Counted from the first letter of the stretch, positions 54,701 through 63,291 are shown. The stretch is 64,000 bases of DNA from Blastocatellia bacterium (GCA_025057015.1 JANWYG010000021.1:1-64000), one strand, 5' to 3'. Program-made: numbers and translations. The notes: generated by a model not told the origin, from the sequence alone.

Positions 54701-54792
54701 AAGTAGGAAAAACCGCCGATGAAAGTAATTGCGGCTATAAGCATCGTAGCAAAGACGGGGCGGTCTATACAAATTTCTGCTAGTTTTTGCAT
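51703..54792 (-). CDS. RND efflux pump inner-membrane transporter (HAE1/AcrB-like)
   Basis: A 1029-residue proton-driven exporter with 12 membrane helices and two large periplasmic loops. IDRPVFATMLIAAITFIGGFSYFRLG starts TM1, and VGIVIDDAIVVLENIYRF holds the proton-relay aspartates in TM4. LTPTMCARLL and GMVPMALGQGPGSGARRS are typical of the multidrug HAE1 class rather than the metal CzcA class. Length is normal. It lies between the adaptor (TGATG junction) and the TolC gene. The substrate range is unknown. Confidence 0.94.
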   Translation of the reverse strand: MQKLAEICIDRPVFATMLIAAITFIGGFSYFRLGVDQFPKVDLPTVTITTVLNGASPEEIEAEVTKRIEEAVNTVSGIDELRSVSTEGVSQVFVTFVLERDIDLATQDVRDRVNSILAELPKDIERPVIEKFDPDARPVLTLAISARRNRQELTELVEKLIKQQLEGIDGVGNVRLVGGSKRQIQVALDVEKLAAYRLTVPQVEAAIALQNLEIPAGRIDEGKRETVLRTLGRVSTLDELAKIAITNTVKLADIARIDDASEERRSFARLNGKETLLLEILKQSGENTVAVVDRVKERLAKLSLPKDFELHTVRDQSVFIKGSFEAIREHLILGGILAALVVLLFMGDWRSTFIAAVAIPTSIISTAGLMYYMDFTLNQITMLALVLSVGIVIDDAIVVLENIYRFLQEKSMSALQAAREATREIGLAVMATTLSLIVVFLPVAFMEGIVGRFLKSFGLTAAFAIAVSLLVSFTLTPTMCARLLRRQQHEARTSRIYSLIEAIYMAILRLSLRHRAATVLISIAVCAATIPLFLFVGKDFLPKEDTSDFEISVRAPEGYSLEATSEIISQIENELRKLPAVENLLVSVGADRQNTVNLANIYVKLKPLSERVGRKDLSQQELMQQARRLLSKYQKQFGLRISVMNVAVISGGGYSNTDLQYALTGPELDKLQEYTKQIMAAAAEIPGVVDLDSSLIAGKPEYRLHIDRERAADLGVRVADIASTLRTLVGGNDRVSSFREGQERYYINLRAELADRSSVQALERLYVPSGSSNNVRLGQVVRVDEGRSPARIERYNRQRQVTITANLESTSLGQVLEGLQQRLAKANFLPGYYHAPQGRGRELARTARNFAIAFVLSFVFMYMILAAQFESFVDPILILLSLPLSVPFALLSIIAFQQSLNIFSALGVLMLFGIVKKNSILQIDHANELRRRGLPPLQAVLEASRDRLRPILMTTLALVLGMVPMALGQGPGSGARRSIAMVVIGGQSLCLLLTLLITPVAYSLFHEFAERRAYSRRSPTLVESVVQDK

Positions 54793-55967
54793 CAGCGCAC
54801 TCTAACCTTCACACCTTCGGTAAGAGACTCTGGACTGCTGGTAACGACATATTCTCCGGCAGAAATTCCTTCTAGCACTTCCACTATTTCATCCTGCCTA
54901 CGGCCAAGTTTCAATATCCGCTCCACTGCTATGCCCTCCTTTACAACAAATGCTTTGCGAACGCCTGAAGAGACTATTACAGCACTTTGGGGTATAACTA
55001 TTGCTTCGCTAGGCGGAAGCTCTTGCACAACTTTTGCAAACTGCCCTGGCTTTAGCTGAAAATTAGGATTCGCAACTGTGGCCTCAGCTATAAAAGTTCT
55101 TGAAGTGTCAGTAACCTGCGGAACAAGTCTTGTTATCGTAGCGTCGAATCGTTTACCGGGAAAGCTTTCAACTTGGAAAGAACATTTCTGGCCAGCTTTT
55201 ACAATACTAAGGTATCGTTCAGGTATTTCTATTTTAAGAATCAACGGATCAAGCTGCTGAAGTCGAACTACAGGCCGCCCTTTGCTTAGATACTCACCTT
55301 TAGCTACCAGCACACTACAAACGGCTGCCTTCTGTGGCGAGCGTATGACGCTATCAGCAAGCTGCTTTCTAGCAAGCTCAACTTGCGCTTTTGCTTGCGC
55401 TATTTGTGCTTGGTAAATTTCAAGCTGTATAAGTTTGTTCTCATAACGTGCTGCAATCTGCTCATAAGCCGAGCGACGCTCTTCAAATGCCTGCCGGGAA
55501 ATGTCCCCAGACTCGACGAGCCTGCGAGCCCTTTCGTAGTCCGCTGCTGCTTGTTCTCTTGCTGCAGCTGCTTCGCGCACTTCTGGATGCAAGTTACTAT
55601 CATAAACCTTGCCGCCAGGTGATAAGCGAGCTTCGGCAGCAGCCAGCGTTGCCTCAGCCTGATCTAACTTCCAGCGCAGCTCAGAGTCATCTAACTTAAC
55701 CAGTGGCTGACCGGCAACAACAGTATCGCCGACATCTACGAGTACTTCCTTAACTCGTCCTTCAACTTCGGCCGAAAGCGTCGGCTCCGTATTAGCAACG
55801 AGCGTTCCGGTAAATTCTGCTGTCTGTTTGAGCTTTCGCTGCTCTGCCACAGCAGTCACTACTTCTAAGACCTCAGACTCACTACTTTGTGCTGACATAG
55901 GTGCACGGCTTTCAACTCTGCAGCCAACTTGCAACAATAGAAGTAAAAACAACAACTTGTACCACAT
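54792..55967 (-). CDS. RND efflux periplasmic adaptor (membrane fusion lipoprotein)
   Basis: A 391-residue adaptor of the AcrA/MdtA type, lipid-anchored. The lipobox LQVGC ends at Cys16. A barrel-sandwich hybrid (about 50-90, VEGRVKEVLVDVGDTVVAGQPLVKLDD), a helical hairpin (about 95-200), a second half-motif and a beta-barrel with a membrane-proximal domain follow. It starts one base after the tetR stop and ends in the RND start (TGATG), so it is cotranscribed. Confidence 0.92.
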   Translation of the reverse strand: MWYKLLFLLLLLQVGCRVESRAPMSAQSSESEVLEVVTAVAEQRKLKQTAEFTGTLVANTEPTLSAEVEGRVKEVLVDVGDTVVAGQPLVKLDDSELRWKLDQAEATLAAAEARLSPGGKVYDSNLHPEVREAAAAREQAAADYERARRLVESGDISRQAFEERRSAYEQIAARYENKLIQLEIYQAQIAQAKAQVELARKQLADSVIRSPQKAAVCSVLVAKGEYLSKGRPVVRLQQLDPLILKIEIPERYLSIVKAGQKCSFQVESFPGKRFDATITRLVPQVTDTSRTFIAEATVANPNFQLKPGQFAKVVQELPPSEAIVIPQSAVIVSSGVRKAFVVKEGIAVERILKLGRRQDEIVEVLEGISAGEYVVTSSPESLTEGVKVRVR

Positions 55968-55968
55968 A

Positions 55969-56628
55969 CTAAGCTTTTAGCCCATGCAGATATACAGACA
56001 CTATTTCTGAAGCAGCCGTTTCTATAGAAGTACTTCTTACATCACTCCAACGAAACAACTCACGCGTCACGGCGCAATGTCCCACAAGTCCTAAGAAAAG
56101 CCGTGCTGCAGTATCCGGATCACAACGCCTGAAATCTCCATCAGCTATTCTTGCAGCAATGTACGAAGCTATGCGTTCTCGTGCTTCTTTTACGGTAGTG
56201 AAATAAAACCTCTCGGCTAGGTCATGTCCTTCGAGGGCACAGTAGTAAAGCAACCTCAGTAGCGTAGCGTCGCGCTGGTGAAAAGCAAGTATCTCCGCTG
56301 CCAATAATTCAAAAAACGCCTCGTCGTCTTTACGCTTCATAGCCTCTAGACTACGGGTCCAGATCTGCCCTACGGCTTCTTGTGCCTTATAATCTAGAGT
56401 CGCTGAATACAAGTCACCTTTCGTGGCAAAATGCTTAAAGATAACTGCTTCGCTTACCCCAGCTTTTTTGGCTATCTCTTTCGTTGTAGTACCATTAAAA
56501 CCTCGCTGAGAAAACAGCTCCGCTGCCACAGCTAGTATCTGCAGCCGCCGATCGCTGGCTGTCATCCTAACCCGCCTGTTGTCAAACGTAGCTGTGCTTG
56601 CAAGTCCACGCAAGCTCACTTCCTTCAT
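55969..56628 (-). CDS. TetR-family transcriptional regulator
   Basis: A 219-residue repressor. The N-terminal HTH (about 25-70: RRLQILAVAAELFSQRGFNGTTTKEIAKKAGVSEAVIFKHF in parts) is canonical TetR. The rest is the variable ligand-binding helical domain, with a C-terminal TetR_C-like region. ATG 56628 is preferred (GGGG 9 bases upstream); ATG 56565 is an alternative and further upstream codons are hydrophobic and unlikely. It is the first gene of the efflux operon, one base before the adaptor gene, so it likely represses that operon and itself through the palindrome at 56645. Confidence 0.9.
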   Translation of the reverse strand: MKEVSLRGLASTATFDNRRVRMTASDRRLQILAVAAELFSQRGFNGTTTKEIAKKAGVSEAVIFKHFATKGDLYSATLDYKAQEAVGQIWTRSLEAMKRKDDEAFFELLAAEILAFHQRDATLLRLLYYCALEGHDLAERFYFTTVKEARERIASYIAARIADGDFRRCDPDTAARLFLGLVGHCAVTRELFRWSDVRSTSIETAASEIVSVYLHGLKA

Positions 56629-56644
56629 AATAATCGCCCCATAA

Positions 56645-56664
56645 GTCAGTAAGTAATCACTAAC
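56645..56664 (-). promoter_or_regulatory. Candidate TetR operator upstream of the tetR-efflux operon
   Basis: The 20-base site GTCAGTAAGTAATCACTAAC is an imperfect palindrome (14 of 20 symmetric) centred 27 bases upstream of the tetR start. Its half AGTAAGTA recurs in the palindrome at 57003, upstream of the neighbouring LuxR-type gene. Operator function is inferred. Confidence 0.5.
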
Positions 56665-56730
56665 ATTAACAAGAAAAAAAAACAAGAATAAAGACATCTA
56701 GCTACCCTAAGCAGGTATTTACAACACACC

Positions 56731-56979
56731 TTAAGTGTTCCTTGGAAACTGTGGTTCTATAAGTCCCATTACTATGGCTGCCTGCACAAGATGAGCAATT
56801 GAGTCAACGCGCAGTTTGCGTTTTATGTTGTTACGATGAGCATCGGCCGTCTTGCGACTAATCCCCAGCTGTTCCCCTATTTCTTTGCTTGTCGCTCCTT
56901 CAGCTATATACTTGAGAACTTCTCGCTCACGCTCTGTCAAGAGGTTCAGCATATCCTGCTTCTTCACTTTTTTACCCAT
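56731..56979 (-). CDS. Orphan LuxR/GerE-type DNA-binding protein
   Basis: An 82-residue protein consisting only of a GerE HTH (about 12-76: LLTEREREVLKYIAEGATSKEIGEQLGISRKTADAHRNNI in parts). It lacks a receiver or ligand domain, so activity may depend on its amount. AGGAGG lies 4 bases before ATG 56979. It is on the same strand as, and upstream of, the tetR-efflux operon, with a 102-base gap holding tetR's own operator. A perfect palindrome lies 24 bases upstream of its start. Confidence 0.88.
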   Translation of the reverse strand: MGKKVKKQDMLNLLTEREREVLKYIAEGATSKEIGEQLGISRKTADAHRNNIKRKLRVDSIAHLVQAAIVMGLIEPQFPRNT

Positions 56980-57002
56980 ACACCCTCCTTTAACAATGTG
57001 AG

Positions 57003-57016
57003 TAAGTATTTACTTA
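57003..57016 (-). promoter_or_regulatory. Candidate TetR-type operator upstream of the LuxR-type gene
   Basis: TAAGTA-TT-TACTTA has perfect 6-base arms. It overlaps a possible core promoter for the minus-strand gene starting at 56979, and shares AGTAAGTA with the site at 56645. The same repressor may bind both. Confidence 0.5.
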
Positions 57017-57107
57017 TGTAAAGGCTTAAAGATACCTTAGATAGGAGAAAGTATGCAAGAGGGAACAACAAAAGTTTGCCGTATACAACAAAAAGAACAT
57101 TTAAGTT

Positions 57108-57123
57108 TGACAATAAGTTGTCA
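57108..57123 (+). promoter_or_regulatory. Inverted repeat upstream of the Fur-family gene
   Basis: TGACAA-TAAG-TTGTCA has perfect 6-base arms and lies 12 bases before TAGAAT (57135-57140), a possible -10 box. It may be an operator for autoregulation. It does not match the classic Fur or PerR box, so the binding protein is unknown. Confidence 0.4.
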
Positions 57124-57166
57124 GGCAGTTACTGTAGAATTACACAGCAAAAGGAAGTAGAGTGTT

Positions 57167-57634
57167 ATGAGGGAAGAAATGGAGATCTTCCATGAGCATC
57201 TCAAGCGCTCGGGTTTAAAGAGGACCGAGCAACGCGACTTGATACTCAGCGTGTTTCTCGAGACCGAGGGGCATGTCTCAGCGGAAGAATTGTACGAACT
57301 GGTCAAAAAGCGCGATCCTTCCGTAGGTTTCACCACCATCTACCGAACATTGAAGCTGATACTCGAAGCAGGGCTAGCTCGTGAGGTGAGATTCAACGAC
57401 GGACGTGCACGATACGAACACGAATACAAACATGAGCACCACGATCACTTAATCTGCATACAATGTAACTGTCTGATAGAGTTCTACAGTGCTGATATAG
57501 AACGCATACAGGAAGAAATTGCTGCTCAGTACCAGTTCAAGATAATCGACCATAGCCACAGGATATTTGGTCTATGTGCTGAATGCCAAAAGAAAATTCA
57601 GCACGGGGTTCTAAGGAATACTTATCATCACTAA
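57167..57634 (+). CDS. fur: Fur-family metal-responsive regulator
   Basis: A 155-residue Fur superfamily repressor. A winged-helix domain (about 1-85, [18 protein letters not shown]) is followed by a dimerisation domain with the regulatory-metal segment [14 protein letters not shown]. Two CxxC pairs (CIQC and CAEC) form the structural zinc site. HHDH with later H residues fits Fur/PerR sensing of iron or peroxide; the subtype cannot be fixed from sequence, so the symbol is for the family. It is followed after 14 bp by a GNAT gene. Confidence 0.88.
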   Translation: MREEMEIFHEHLKRSGLKRTEQRDLILSVFLETEGHVSAEELYELVKKRDPSVGFTTIYRTLKLILEAGLAREVRFNDGRARYEHEYKHEHHDHLICIQCNCLIEFYSADIERIQEEIAAQYQFKIIDHSHRIFGLCAECQKKIQHGVLRNTYHH

Positions 57635-57648
57635 TCTATGACTATATT

Positions 57649-58137
57649 ATGACTACTAACAAGCCCCAGCTAATAATTGATAGATTGCAGCTAACCGATC
57701 TAGAAGAATGCTATCAGCTCGACCAGATATGCTTTCGTGAGGCTGAAGCGTACGATCGCGCAACCATAAGCTACATACTTTCAAACCCACGATCAATTTG
57801 CTACAAGATAGTTAGCCAGCAACAAGACCAAACAAGGATGTTAGGCTTCATACTAGCGATGATAGAAGAAGATCTCACTGGGCACATAGTAGCGCTAGGA
57901 GTGTTACCAGAGGCTAGGAGACAAGGCTACGCAAGACTTTTGATGGAGCTTGTAGAGTCAGCCCTTTTGTACCGGAAGATTAATCTCGTTCATCTAGAAG
58001 TACGCATAAGCAACAAACCTGCTCAGCGACTCTACACCAGGCTAGGCTACATAATAGTAAAGCGCCTAGAAAACTACTACACAAATGGCGAAGATGCATA
58101 TCTGATGGTAAAGTCGCTAACTGAGGGAGAAGATTAG
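57649..58137 (+). CDS. GNAT N-acetyltransferase, RimI-like
   Basis: A 162-residue acetyltransferase using acetyl-CoA. Motif A is VLPEARRQGYARLLMELV (CoA pyrophosphate loop RRQGYA), then LEVRISNKPAQRLYTRLGY, typical of RimI-type enzymes that acetylate protein N-termini. ATG 57649 is preferred over an upstream in-frame start inside the Fur gene, although no clear ribosome site precedes it. The stop overlaps the converging TolC-like gene by 4 bp. The substrate is unproven. Confidence 0.85.
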   Translation: MTTNKPQLIIDRLQLTDLEECYQLDQICFREAEAYDRATISYILSNPRSICYKIVSQQQDQTRMLGFILAMIEEDLTGHIVALGVLPEARRQGYARLLMELVESALLYRKINLVHLEVRISNKPAQRLYTRLGYIIVKRLENYYTNGEDAYLMVKSLTEGED

Positions 58138-59540
58138 TAATCATTAGTAGCTGCTTTGTAGGCTGCCATACCTATCTGATACTCGATATAAACATCTATC
58201 AGCTTTATTTCCGCCTCGGCGCGGCTACGCTCGCGTTGGTTAACCAAGAAGATAGTACTATCTCCCAACAGGAACTTTTCCCGTTCGCCTTCTTCCAGTC
58301 TGATAGCTAAATCCAGCTCTCGCAAGGCTACTTTGTAGCGTTCCACACCGGTATTGACAGCAGAAACGGCATCATCTACCTCAAGTGAGATACGCCGACG
58401 AGTCTCAGCATCCTCGAAGTCTAACTTACGCATCTTGTACTCAGCTTGCCCAATACGGCCCTCAGCAGCACGCTGTCTGAAAGTAAAACTGAAATCCAGA
58501 CCAGCTTTCAGGGTATTACCTATTGAACCTAGGCCGGTATCAATTCCAGGACTGAAAGAGAAGTCGACAGCAGGCCGCACCTGGTTGCGCGCCAGGTCTC
58601 TGTCAATCTCTAATACTTTACGATTGAGTGAGATAATCCGAAGTTCTGGCCGACGCATAATAGCTCTGCTTCGTGCCAGCACCTGCTCGTCGAAGGAAAT
58701 GGCTCGCGGAGAATCCATCCTACGAGGAACAGTGTTTTCCGAAGGCAAAGCAGCAGGATTTCCGTTACTATCCCATAAATACTCGCCTAGCTTAAAGGCC
58801 GCCTTTTGCAAATCCCGCTCAGCTTTGATCTGAGCACCGAGCCTGCGTTGTACTTCTTGTTCTGCTTCAACAGAGTCGATTATGGGCAGATCACCAGCCA
58901 GTGCCCTTTCTCTTACCGCTTCAGCCCTTACTCGAGCCAGTTCCAGCATTCTTCGGGCAAGGTCGAGCCTACGTGCAGCGCCTACCCACTCCCAATAAGC
59001 CATAGCGGCCTTCATCAGCAGATTACGGCGCAACTCATAGAACTCAGCTTCGGCTATGTCTTCGCCCAAAAACGCTTGCCTTTCAGCAGCTGCTTTTTCG
59101 TTTATCCCAGCATTTCTAAGCAGCGGTAACTTGACGCCTAAGAAGTATTCACCCGTATCACCTGTAGATGACAGAGGAGATTTGACCGTACCAAGATTGA
59201 GTCTCACTCCGCCATAAAACTTCAGCCCTGAGCGCGTGACAAAATCGAGACTTAGTTCGTTACCAGCTGTCTCGCGCTGCTTACCGCGAGTCGTGGTGCT
59301 GTTATATCGGATAAAATCGCTGCCAAAGTTCAACACAGGATCGAAAGCCCCTGATTTCTCTAACCGCTTTGCAGCAGCTACCGAACGTAGTGCTTCAGCT
59401 CCTTTAAGCTTAGGATGATTTGCATCTACCGCCGCTAGAAAACTCTGCAGTGTCAGTTCTGCTTCCAGTTTGAAATCGTCAACCCCGGGCCCGGCAAGCA
59501 GCTGCAAACCTAACAGTGTCAGAAGGACACTCGGAATCAT
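58134..59540 (-). CDS. TolC-family outer membrane protein (type I secretion set)
   Basis: A 468-residue outer-membrane factor with a signal peptide (1-16) and two OEP domains (LEKSGAFDPVLNFGSDF; AMAYWEWVGAARRLDLARRM; RISLEVDDAVSAVNTGVERY in parts). It differs clearly from the TolC-like protein of the RND operon. Its start overlaps the HlyD gene stop as ATGA, and the ABC gene lies upstream, so the three form a type I export machine spanning both membranes. Confidence 0.88.
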   Translation of the reverse strand: MIPSVLLTLLGLQLLAGPGVDDFKLEAELTLQSFLAAVDANHPKLKGAEALRSVAAAKRLEKSGAFDPVLNFGSDFIRYNSTTTRGKQRETAGNELSLDFVTRSGLKFYGGVRLNLGTVKSPLSSTGDTGEYFLGVKLPLLRNAGINEKAAAERQAFLGEDIAEAEFYELRRNLLMKAAMAYWEWVGAARRLDLARRMLELARVRAEAVRERALAGDLPIIDSVEAEQEVQRRLGAQIKAERDLQKAAFKLGEYLWDSNGNPAALPSENTVPRRMDSPRAISFDEQVLARSRAIMRRPELRIISLNRKVLEIDRDLARNQVRPAVDFSFSPGIDTGLGSIGNTLKAGLDFSFTFRQRAAEGRIGQAEYKMRKLDFEDAETRRRISLEVDDAVSAVNTGVERYKVALRELDLAIRLEEGEREKFLLGDSTIFLVNQRERSRAEAEIKLIDVYIEYQIGMAAYKAATNDY

Positions 59541-60889
59541 TTCTCCAGATTGTCCTCCTTCTTCTCTTTCTCCTTTTTCAGCTCAGGGCGTTGTACTGTC
59601 GGCGGGAAAGCATTGAATTGCCTCCACAGTTCAAAGCCTAGGGAAACAGTGTCAAGCATTATAAAGCCTACTACTTGTGCCCCAGGTCTTAGATACTGCG
59701 ATGACGGCCATGGCTCTTCTTTGCCGGAAGCTATAGCCTCCTTATCAGGAGTTACTATTATCCTAAACCTACTGTTCCCATCATCCACGGCATCTATAAC
59801 CGAGACAACACCAGCAAACGTGCCAACAGCTATCGAAGGCCAGCCAGAAAATTGCAATGCGGGCCAACCGGCAAACTGTAACCGCACCTTACGCCCTACC
59901 GACACAAGTGGGGCATCATTGTCTGAAACTATAAAGTCTACGGCCAAATCTTCCGTCTGCGGTGCAAGCACTGCTAAGACATCTCCAGCTTTCACCGTCT
60001 CTCCAGCACCTACGGCAAGCAAGCGTACTACTTGCCCGTCTATCGGTGCCGTCACTCGGCGTTGAGAAATCCTCTGCTGGAGGTTTCGTATCTCTATTTC
60101 CAGCTTAAAAAGATCGTTGGTAATCGCAGCTATAGTCTCTTGTGTCGAAGCAAGGGAAGAGCGCGCGCTGGAAATGCTAGCAGTAGTGTCAGCGTCTAAT
60201 TTTGCTCTGTCCAGCCTTGCAATTTCGGTATCCTTGCGAGCAAGCTCTAGGGCAGCTTGGGCCCGCTCGACCTCTGTAGCAGTTCTGGTATATTCAAGCT
60301 CGGCTAATTCGCGGTCTCGCCTTGACCGTAGTCCCTTGCTTTCTAGTTCGCGCACACGATTTAAGTTTAACTCAGCCGTCAGCCTAGCTTGCCGAGCAGC
60401 CTCGAGAGCTTGCTCCGCTTGATACAGCCTGTCTTCAGCCTGACGCACTCGCCTATCTGCTGCAGGAAGCGCATTATTGCGCGACTGTTCCAAAGCCGCT
60501 ATTTGCTGTTGCAGGGCTTCAGCACGAGCATGAGCTGCTTCTAAGCGCATCTGTAGCGCTCTCTTTTGTCCCTCTAATCTCTGTAACTGCTCTGGATCCA
60601 AGTATTTAGGGTCAAGTTCCGCAAGCTCTACTATCAGGTCACCTCGCTTCACGCGCACTCCTTCCCGCACATGCCACTTCAAGATCCTTGCCGGAATTTG
60701 GGCTTCTACATTCTGTGGTCGTTCCATCGGCGAGAAGATAATCACTCGACCTGAACCAGAGACAGACTGCTGCCAAGGTATCAAAATCAATCCTAGTACT
60801 ATTGATAGAAGCAAAAGCACTATCACAAGCGCTAGCGGTCTTGCAGAATGAGGGGTCTGCACAAGTTCCAATGATTGTACTTTCTGCAT
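59537..60889 (-). CDS. HlyD-family membrane fusion protein
   Basis: A 450-residue adaptor with one inner-membrane helix (about 17-38), a biotinyl-lipoyl half (about 45-90, ILKWHVREGVRVKRGDLIVEL), a very long coiled-coil hairpin (about 100-275, rich in Ala/Glu/Arg), the second lipoyl half (GQVVRLLAVGAGETVKAGDVLAVLAP in parts) and a beta-barrel. It connects the ABC exporter to the TolC-like channel. It starts 1 base after the ABC stop. Confidence 0.9.
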   Translation of the reverse strand: MQKVQSLELVQTPHSARPLALVIVLLLLSIVLGLILIPWQQSVSGSGRVIIFSPMERPQNVEAQIPARILKWHVREGVRVKRGDLIVELAELDPKYLDPEQLQRLEGQKRALQMRLEAAHARAEALQQQIAALEQSRNNALPAADRRVRQAEDRLYQAEQALEAARQARLTAELNLNRVRELESKGLRSRRDRELAELEYTRTATEVERAQAALELARKDTEIARLDRAKLDADTTASISSARSSLASTQETIAAITNDLFKLEIEIRNLQQRISQRRVTAPIDGQVVRLLAVGAGETVKAGDVLAVLAPQTEDLAVDFIVSDNDAPLVSVGRKVRLQFAGWPALQFSGWPSIAVGTFAGVVSVIDAVDDGNSRFRIIVTPDKEAIASGKEEPWPSSQYLRPGAQVVGFIMLDTVSLGFELWRQFNAFPPTVQRPELKKEKEKKEDNLEK

Positions 60890-60890
60890 A

Positions 60891-62624
60891 TCACTTTAAA
60901 AGTAAGGGGAAGAGTTTTACAAATTCTGTACCTGGTCGGGAAAGTTCCCCCACGCTGCCCTGCTCAACTATTCTGCCTTCAGCCAGCACGTATACTTTAT
61001 CAGCACGCAAGACTACCTCTAGGTCATGCGAGATATCCACTATCGTCCAGCTATGCTCGGGAGCATATAGAGCATCCAAGATCCTCAACTTAGTAGCTTC
61101 ATCTATACCTATAAATGCCTCATCCAATATTAGCAGTCGAGGCCTACCAACTATCGCACGAGCTATCAGCAAGCGCTGCCTTTGTCCACGCGAGAGATTC
61201 CTACCCTCGCTCACCAAAGGCGTCTTTAGTCCATATGGCAACCGAGCCAGATCTTCGGTTAACTGTGTTATTTCAAGCGCCCAGCGTATATCTTCATGCG
61301 AGATACCAGCTCGGCCTACCACTATGTTTTCCTCAATAGTCCCGTCAAAGATCTCGTTTGTATCACCCACGAAGTCTACAGGGCCTCGCAAACTTGTGAG
61401 GTCCAAGTCGCGTACATCCATACCGTCTATACTCACTGCGCCATAAGTCGGCTCGTTTATGCCACAAAACAACGACACAAGCGTAGTCTTACCAGCACCA
61501 CTAGCACCTACGAGGCTTACTCTTTCTCCGGCCAATATCTGTAGATCAACACCAACAAGCACGGGCACTCCAGTAGAGTAGGCAAAGTGTACCCCTTTGC
61601 AAACAACCTCTATGCCACAGCTTGAGCTCGGTAACTTTGCACCGCCAATCCTCTCGAGAGGTAGGTCAGTAACATGGCCAATCTTGTCTAGTCCAGTTAA
61701 TAGGTCGTAAAACGGCTCAAGTAATCTGACAAGTTTATCTAACGCTCCTAGTACTGAGACTATTATTAGTTCGGAAGCTACAAGCTGTCCAAGCGTCAAT
61801 TGCCTGTTAATTACTAGCCAACCACCTATACCCAGGACGCCAGTAAATGCTACCGCGTTAAATAAAAAACTACCTGCAGCTTGCCTATACAGCACTTTGA
61901 AATGTTTTCTGCGAGCCTTAATATATTCAGTAACTAACCTGTCAGTACGCCACATTAGATAATCAGGCGAACTATGCATCTTAAAACCAGTATGACAACG
62001 GCCCATCTCCTCTAGCCAACCAGCTACCCTGTACTTTTGCATTGACTCCTTTATGCTCGTAGACAACCCATTTATCCCTAATACAGTTGCTACGAACACT
62101 ATGAACAGTATCAAAAATATCGCAAAGGCAAGCAGTATGGGACTATAGAAAGCCATCAGCACCAGCCCCACTAAAATCTGCAGTGCTGCCGCAGGCCCAT
62201 CAAGCAGTAGCTTAGAAACTGATTTCTGTATGTTGACAACATCAAAAAATCTGTTAAGCAGCTCCGGCGCGTATTCGTCCTGAAGTGCTGGCTGCTTGAG
62301 CCTAATAACGTGGTAGCTTACTTTGAGAGCTACACGAGCAAAAATTCGTTGCTGCATTATCTCCACAAGGTAGAACTTAAGCAGCCTGACTACGCCAACA
62401 AACAACAGGCCAAAGAACACCAACAGCGTCAACACTACAAGCGGTTGCATAAAAATGCCCGCAGCTATGGTGCTTACTAGTGCCTGCGAGGCCAGTGGTA
62501 TTATAAGTGCTAGCAATCCAGCAAGACCGGTATAAGATACCAAGACTAACAAGTCTTTGGCATCTTCCCGTATCATAACAGCAAGCCTTTGATAAGGTGT
62601 CGGATGTTCTATACTTGCACCCAT
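60891..62624 (-). CDS. ABC exporter with fused membrane and ATPase domains (type I secretion)
   Basis: A 577-residue half-transporter. Six membrane helices (about 26-310) precede the nucleotide-binding domain (about 335-577): Walker A GASGAGKT (373-380), signature LSRGQRQR (477-484), Walker B LLILDEAF, and H-loop His533. The Q-loop glutamine is replaced (FVGDTNEIF, Asp421), and LSGGQ is LSRGQ. It lacks a C39 peptidase or C39-like domain, so the exported cargo is not a double-glycine peptide by this protein alone. It leads the ABC-HlyD-TolC set. Confidence 0.87.
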   Translation of the reverse strand: MGASIEHPTPYQRLAVMIREDAKDLLVLVSYTGLAGLLALIIPLASQALVSTIAAGIFMQPLVVLTLLVFFGLLFVGVVRLLKFYLVEIMQQRIFARVALKVSYHVIRLKQPALQDEYAPELLNRFFDVVNIQKSVSKLLLDGPAAALQILVGLVLMAFYSPILLAFAIFLILFIVFVATVLGINGLSTSIKESMQKYRVAGWLEEMGRCHTGFKMHSSPDYLMWRTDRLVTEYIKARRKHFKVLYRQAAGSFLFNAVAFTGVLGIGGWLVINRQLTLGQLVASELIIVSVLGALDKLVRLLEPFYDLLTGLDKIGHVTDLPLERIGGAKLPSSSCGIEVVCKGVHFAYSTGVPVLVGVDLQILAGERVSLVGASGAGKTTLVSLFCGINEPTYGAVSIDGMDVRDLDLTSLRGPVDFVGDTNEIFDGTIEENIVVGRAGISHEDIRWALEITQLTEDLARLPYGLKTPLVSEGRNLSRGQRQRLLIARAIVGRPRLLILDEAFIGIDEATKLRILDALYAPEHSWTIVDISHDLEVVLRADKVYVLAEGRIVEQGSVGELSRPGTEFVKLFPLLLK

Positions 62625-62733
62625 AACTTTTTAAACATACGTGTTCTGCTACAATCTCTCAAGCAACTTCGGTAGAACTGTAGCAAATCTAAGCGGTAGA
62701 CAAAACCAAATTACTCCATCCTAAGGAGGCATT

Positions 62734-63291
62734 ATGTTATTCCTCTTACTTCTAGCCTTTCTCCTACCAGCTGGAAACAGCTATCATGTAACTTCTGGCA
62801 CGGTACTGACCGCTACCCTTGAACAGACCGTGGACTCTAGGTCATCGCACGAAGGCGATCCCGTTCGTGCTCGCATAAGCGGTGGTAAGTTCGATGGCTC
62901 GATGCTCGAAGGACGGGTCTCGTATGTTAAAAACTCTGGTAAGCTCAAAGGTCAGTCAGTACTAAACATCACCTTCTATAGGATCAATTTCCCAAACGGC
63001 AGATGGCAAAACATCCGCGGGGACATCTCTTTCGTCTATGGCAACAAAACTGCCAAAAACGTAGATGAAGAAGGTAGTATTAGGGGAAGTAGCCGCTCAG
63101 CATCTACCGCAAAACGCACTGGCGGCGGTGCAGCCGTAGGGGCTATCATAGGAGCTATCGCAGGTGGCGGTAAAGGTGCTGCCATAGGTGCAGGCGTAGG
63201 TGCAGCAGCAGGTGCAGGCTCAAACATAATCCGCGGCAAAGACTATATTCGACTGCCAGAAGGTACGAAAATAGAAGTTAAAATAAGATAA
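62734..63291 (+). CDS. Secreted glycine-zipper protein
   Basis: A 185-residue exported protein. A signal peptide (1-16) is followed by a beta-rich part (about 20-100: [33 protein letters not shown]). A Ser-rich linker and a glycine zipper (about 129-165; [16 protein letters not shown] and [15 protein letters not shown]), a membrane-inserting repeat of Gly and small residues, complete the chain. It probably acts at the envelope. TAAGGAGG lies 5 bases before the ATG. Its stop overlaps the next start as TAATG. Confidence 0.8.
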   Translation: MLFLLLLAFLLPAGNSYHVTSGTVLTATLEQTVDSRSSHEGDPVRARISGGKFDGSMLEGRVSYVKNSGKLKGQSVLNITFYRINFPNGRWQNIRGDISFVYGNKTAKNVDEEGSIRGSSRSASTAKRTGGGAAVGAIIGAIAGGGKGAAIGAGVGAAAGAGSNIIRGKDYIRLPEGTKIEVKIR

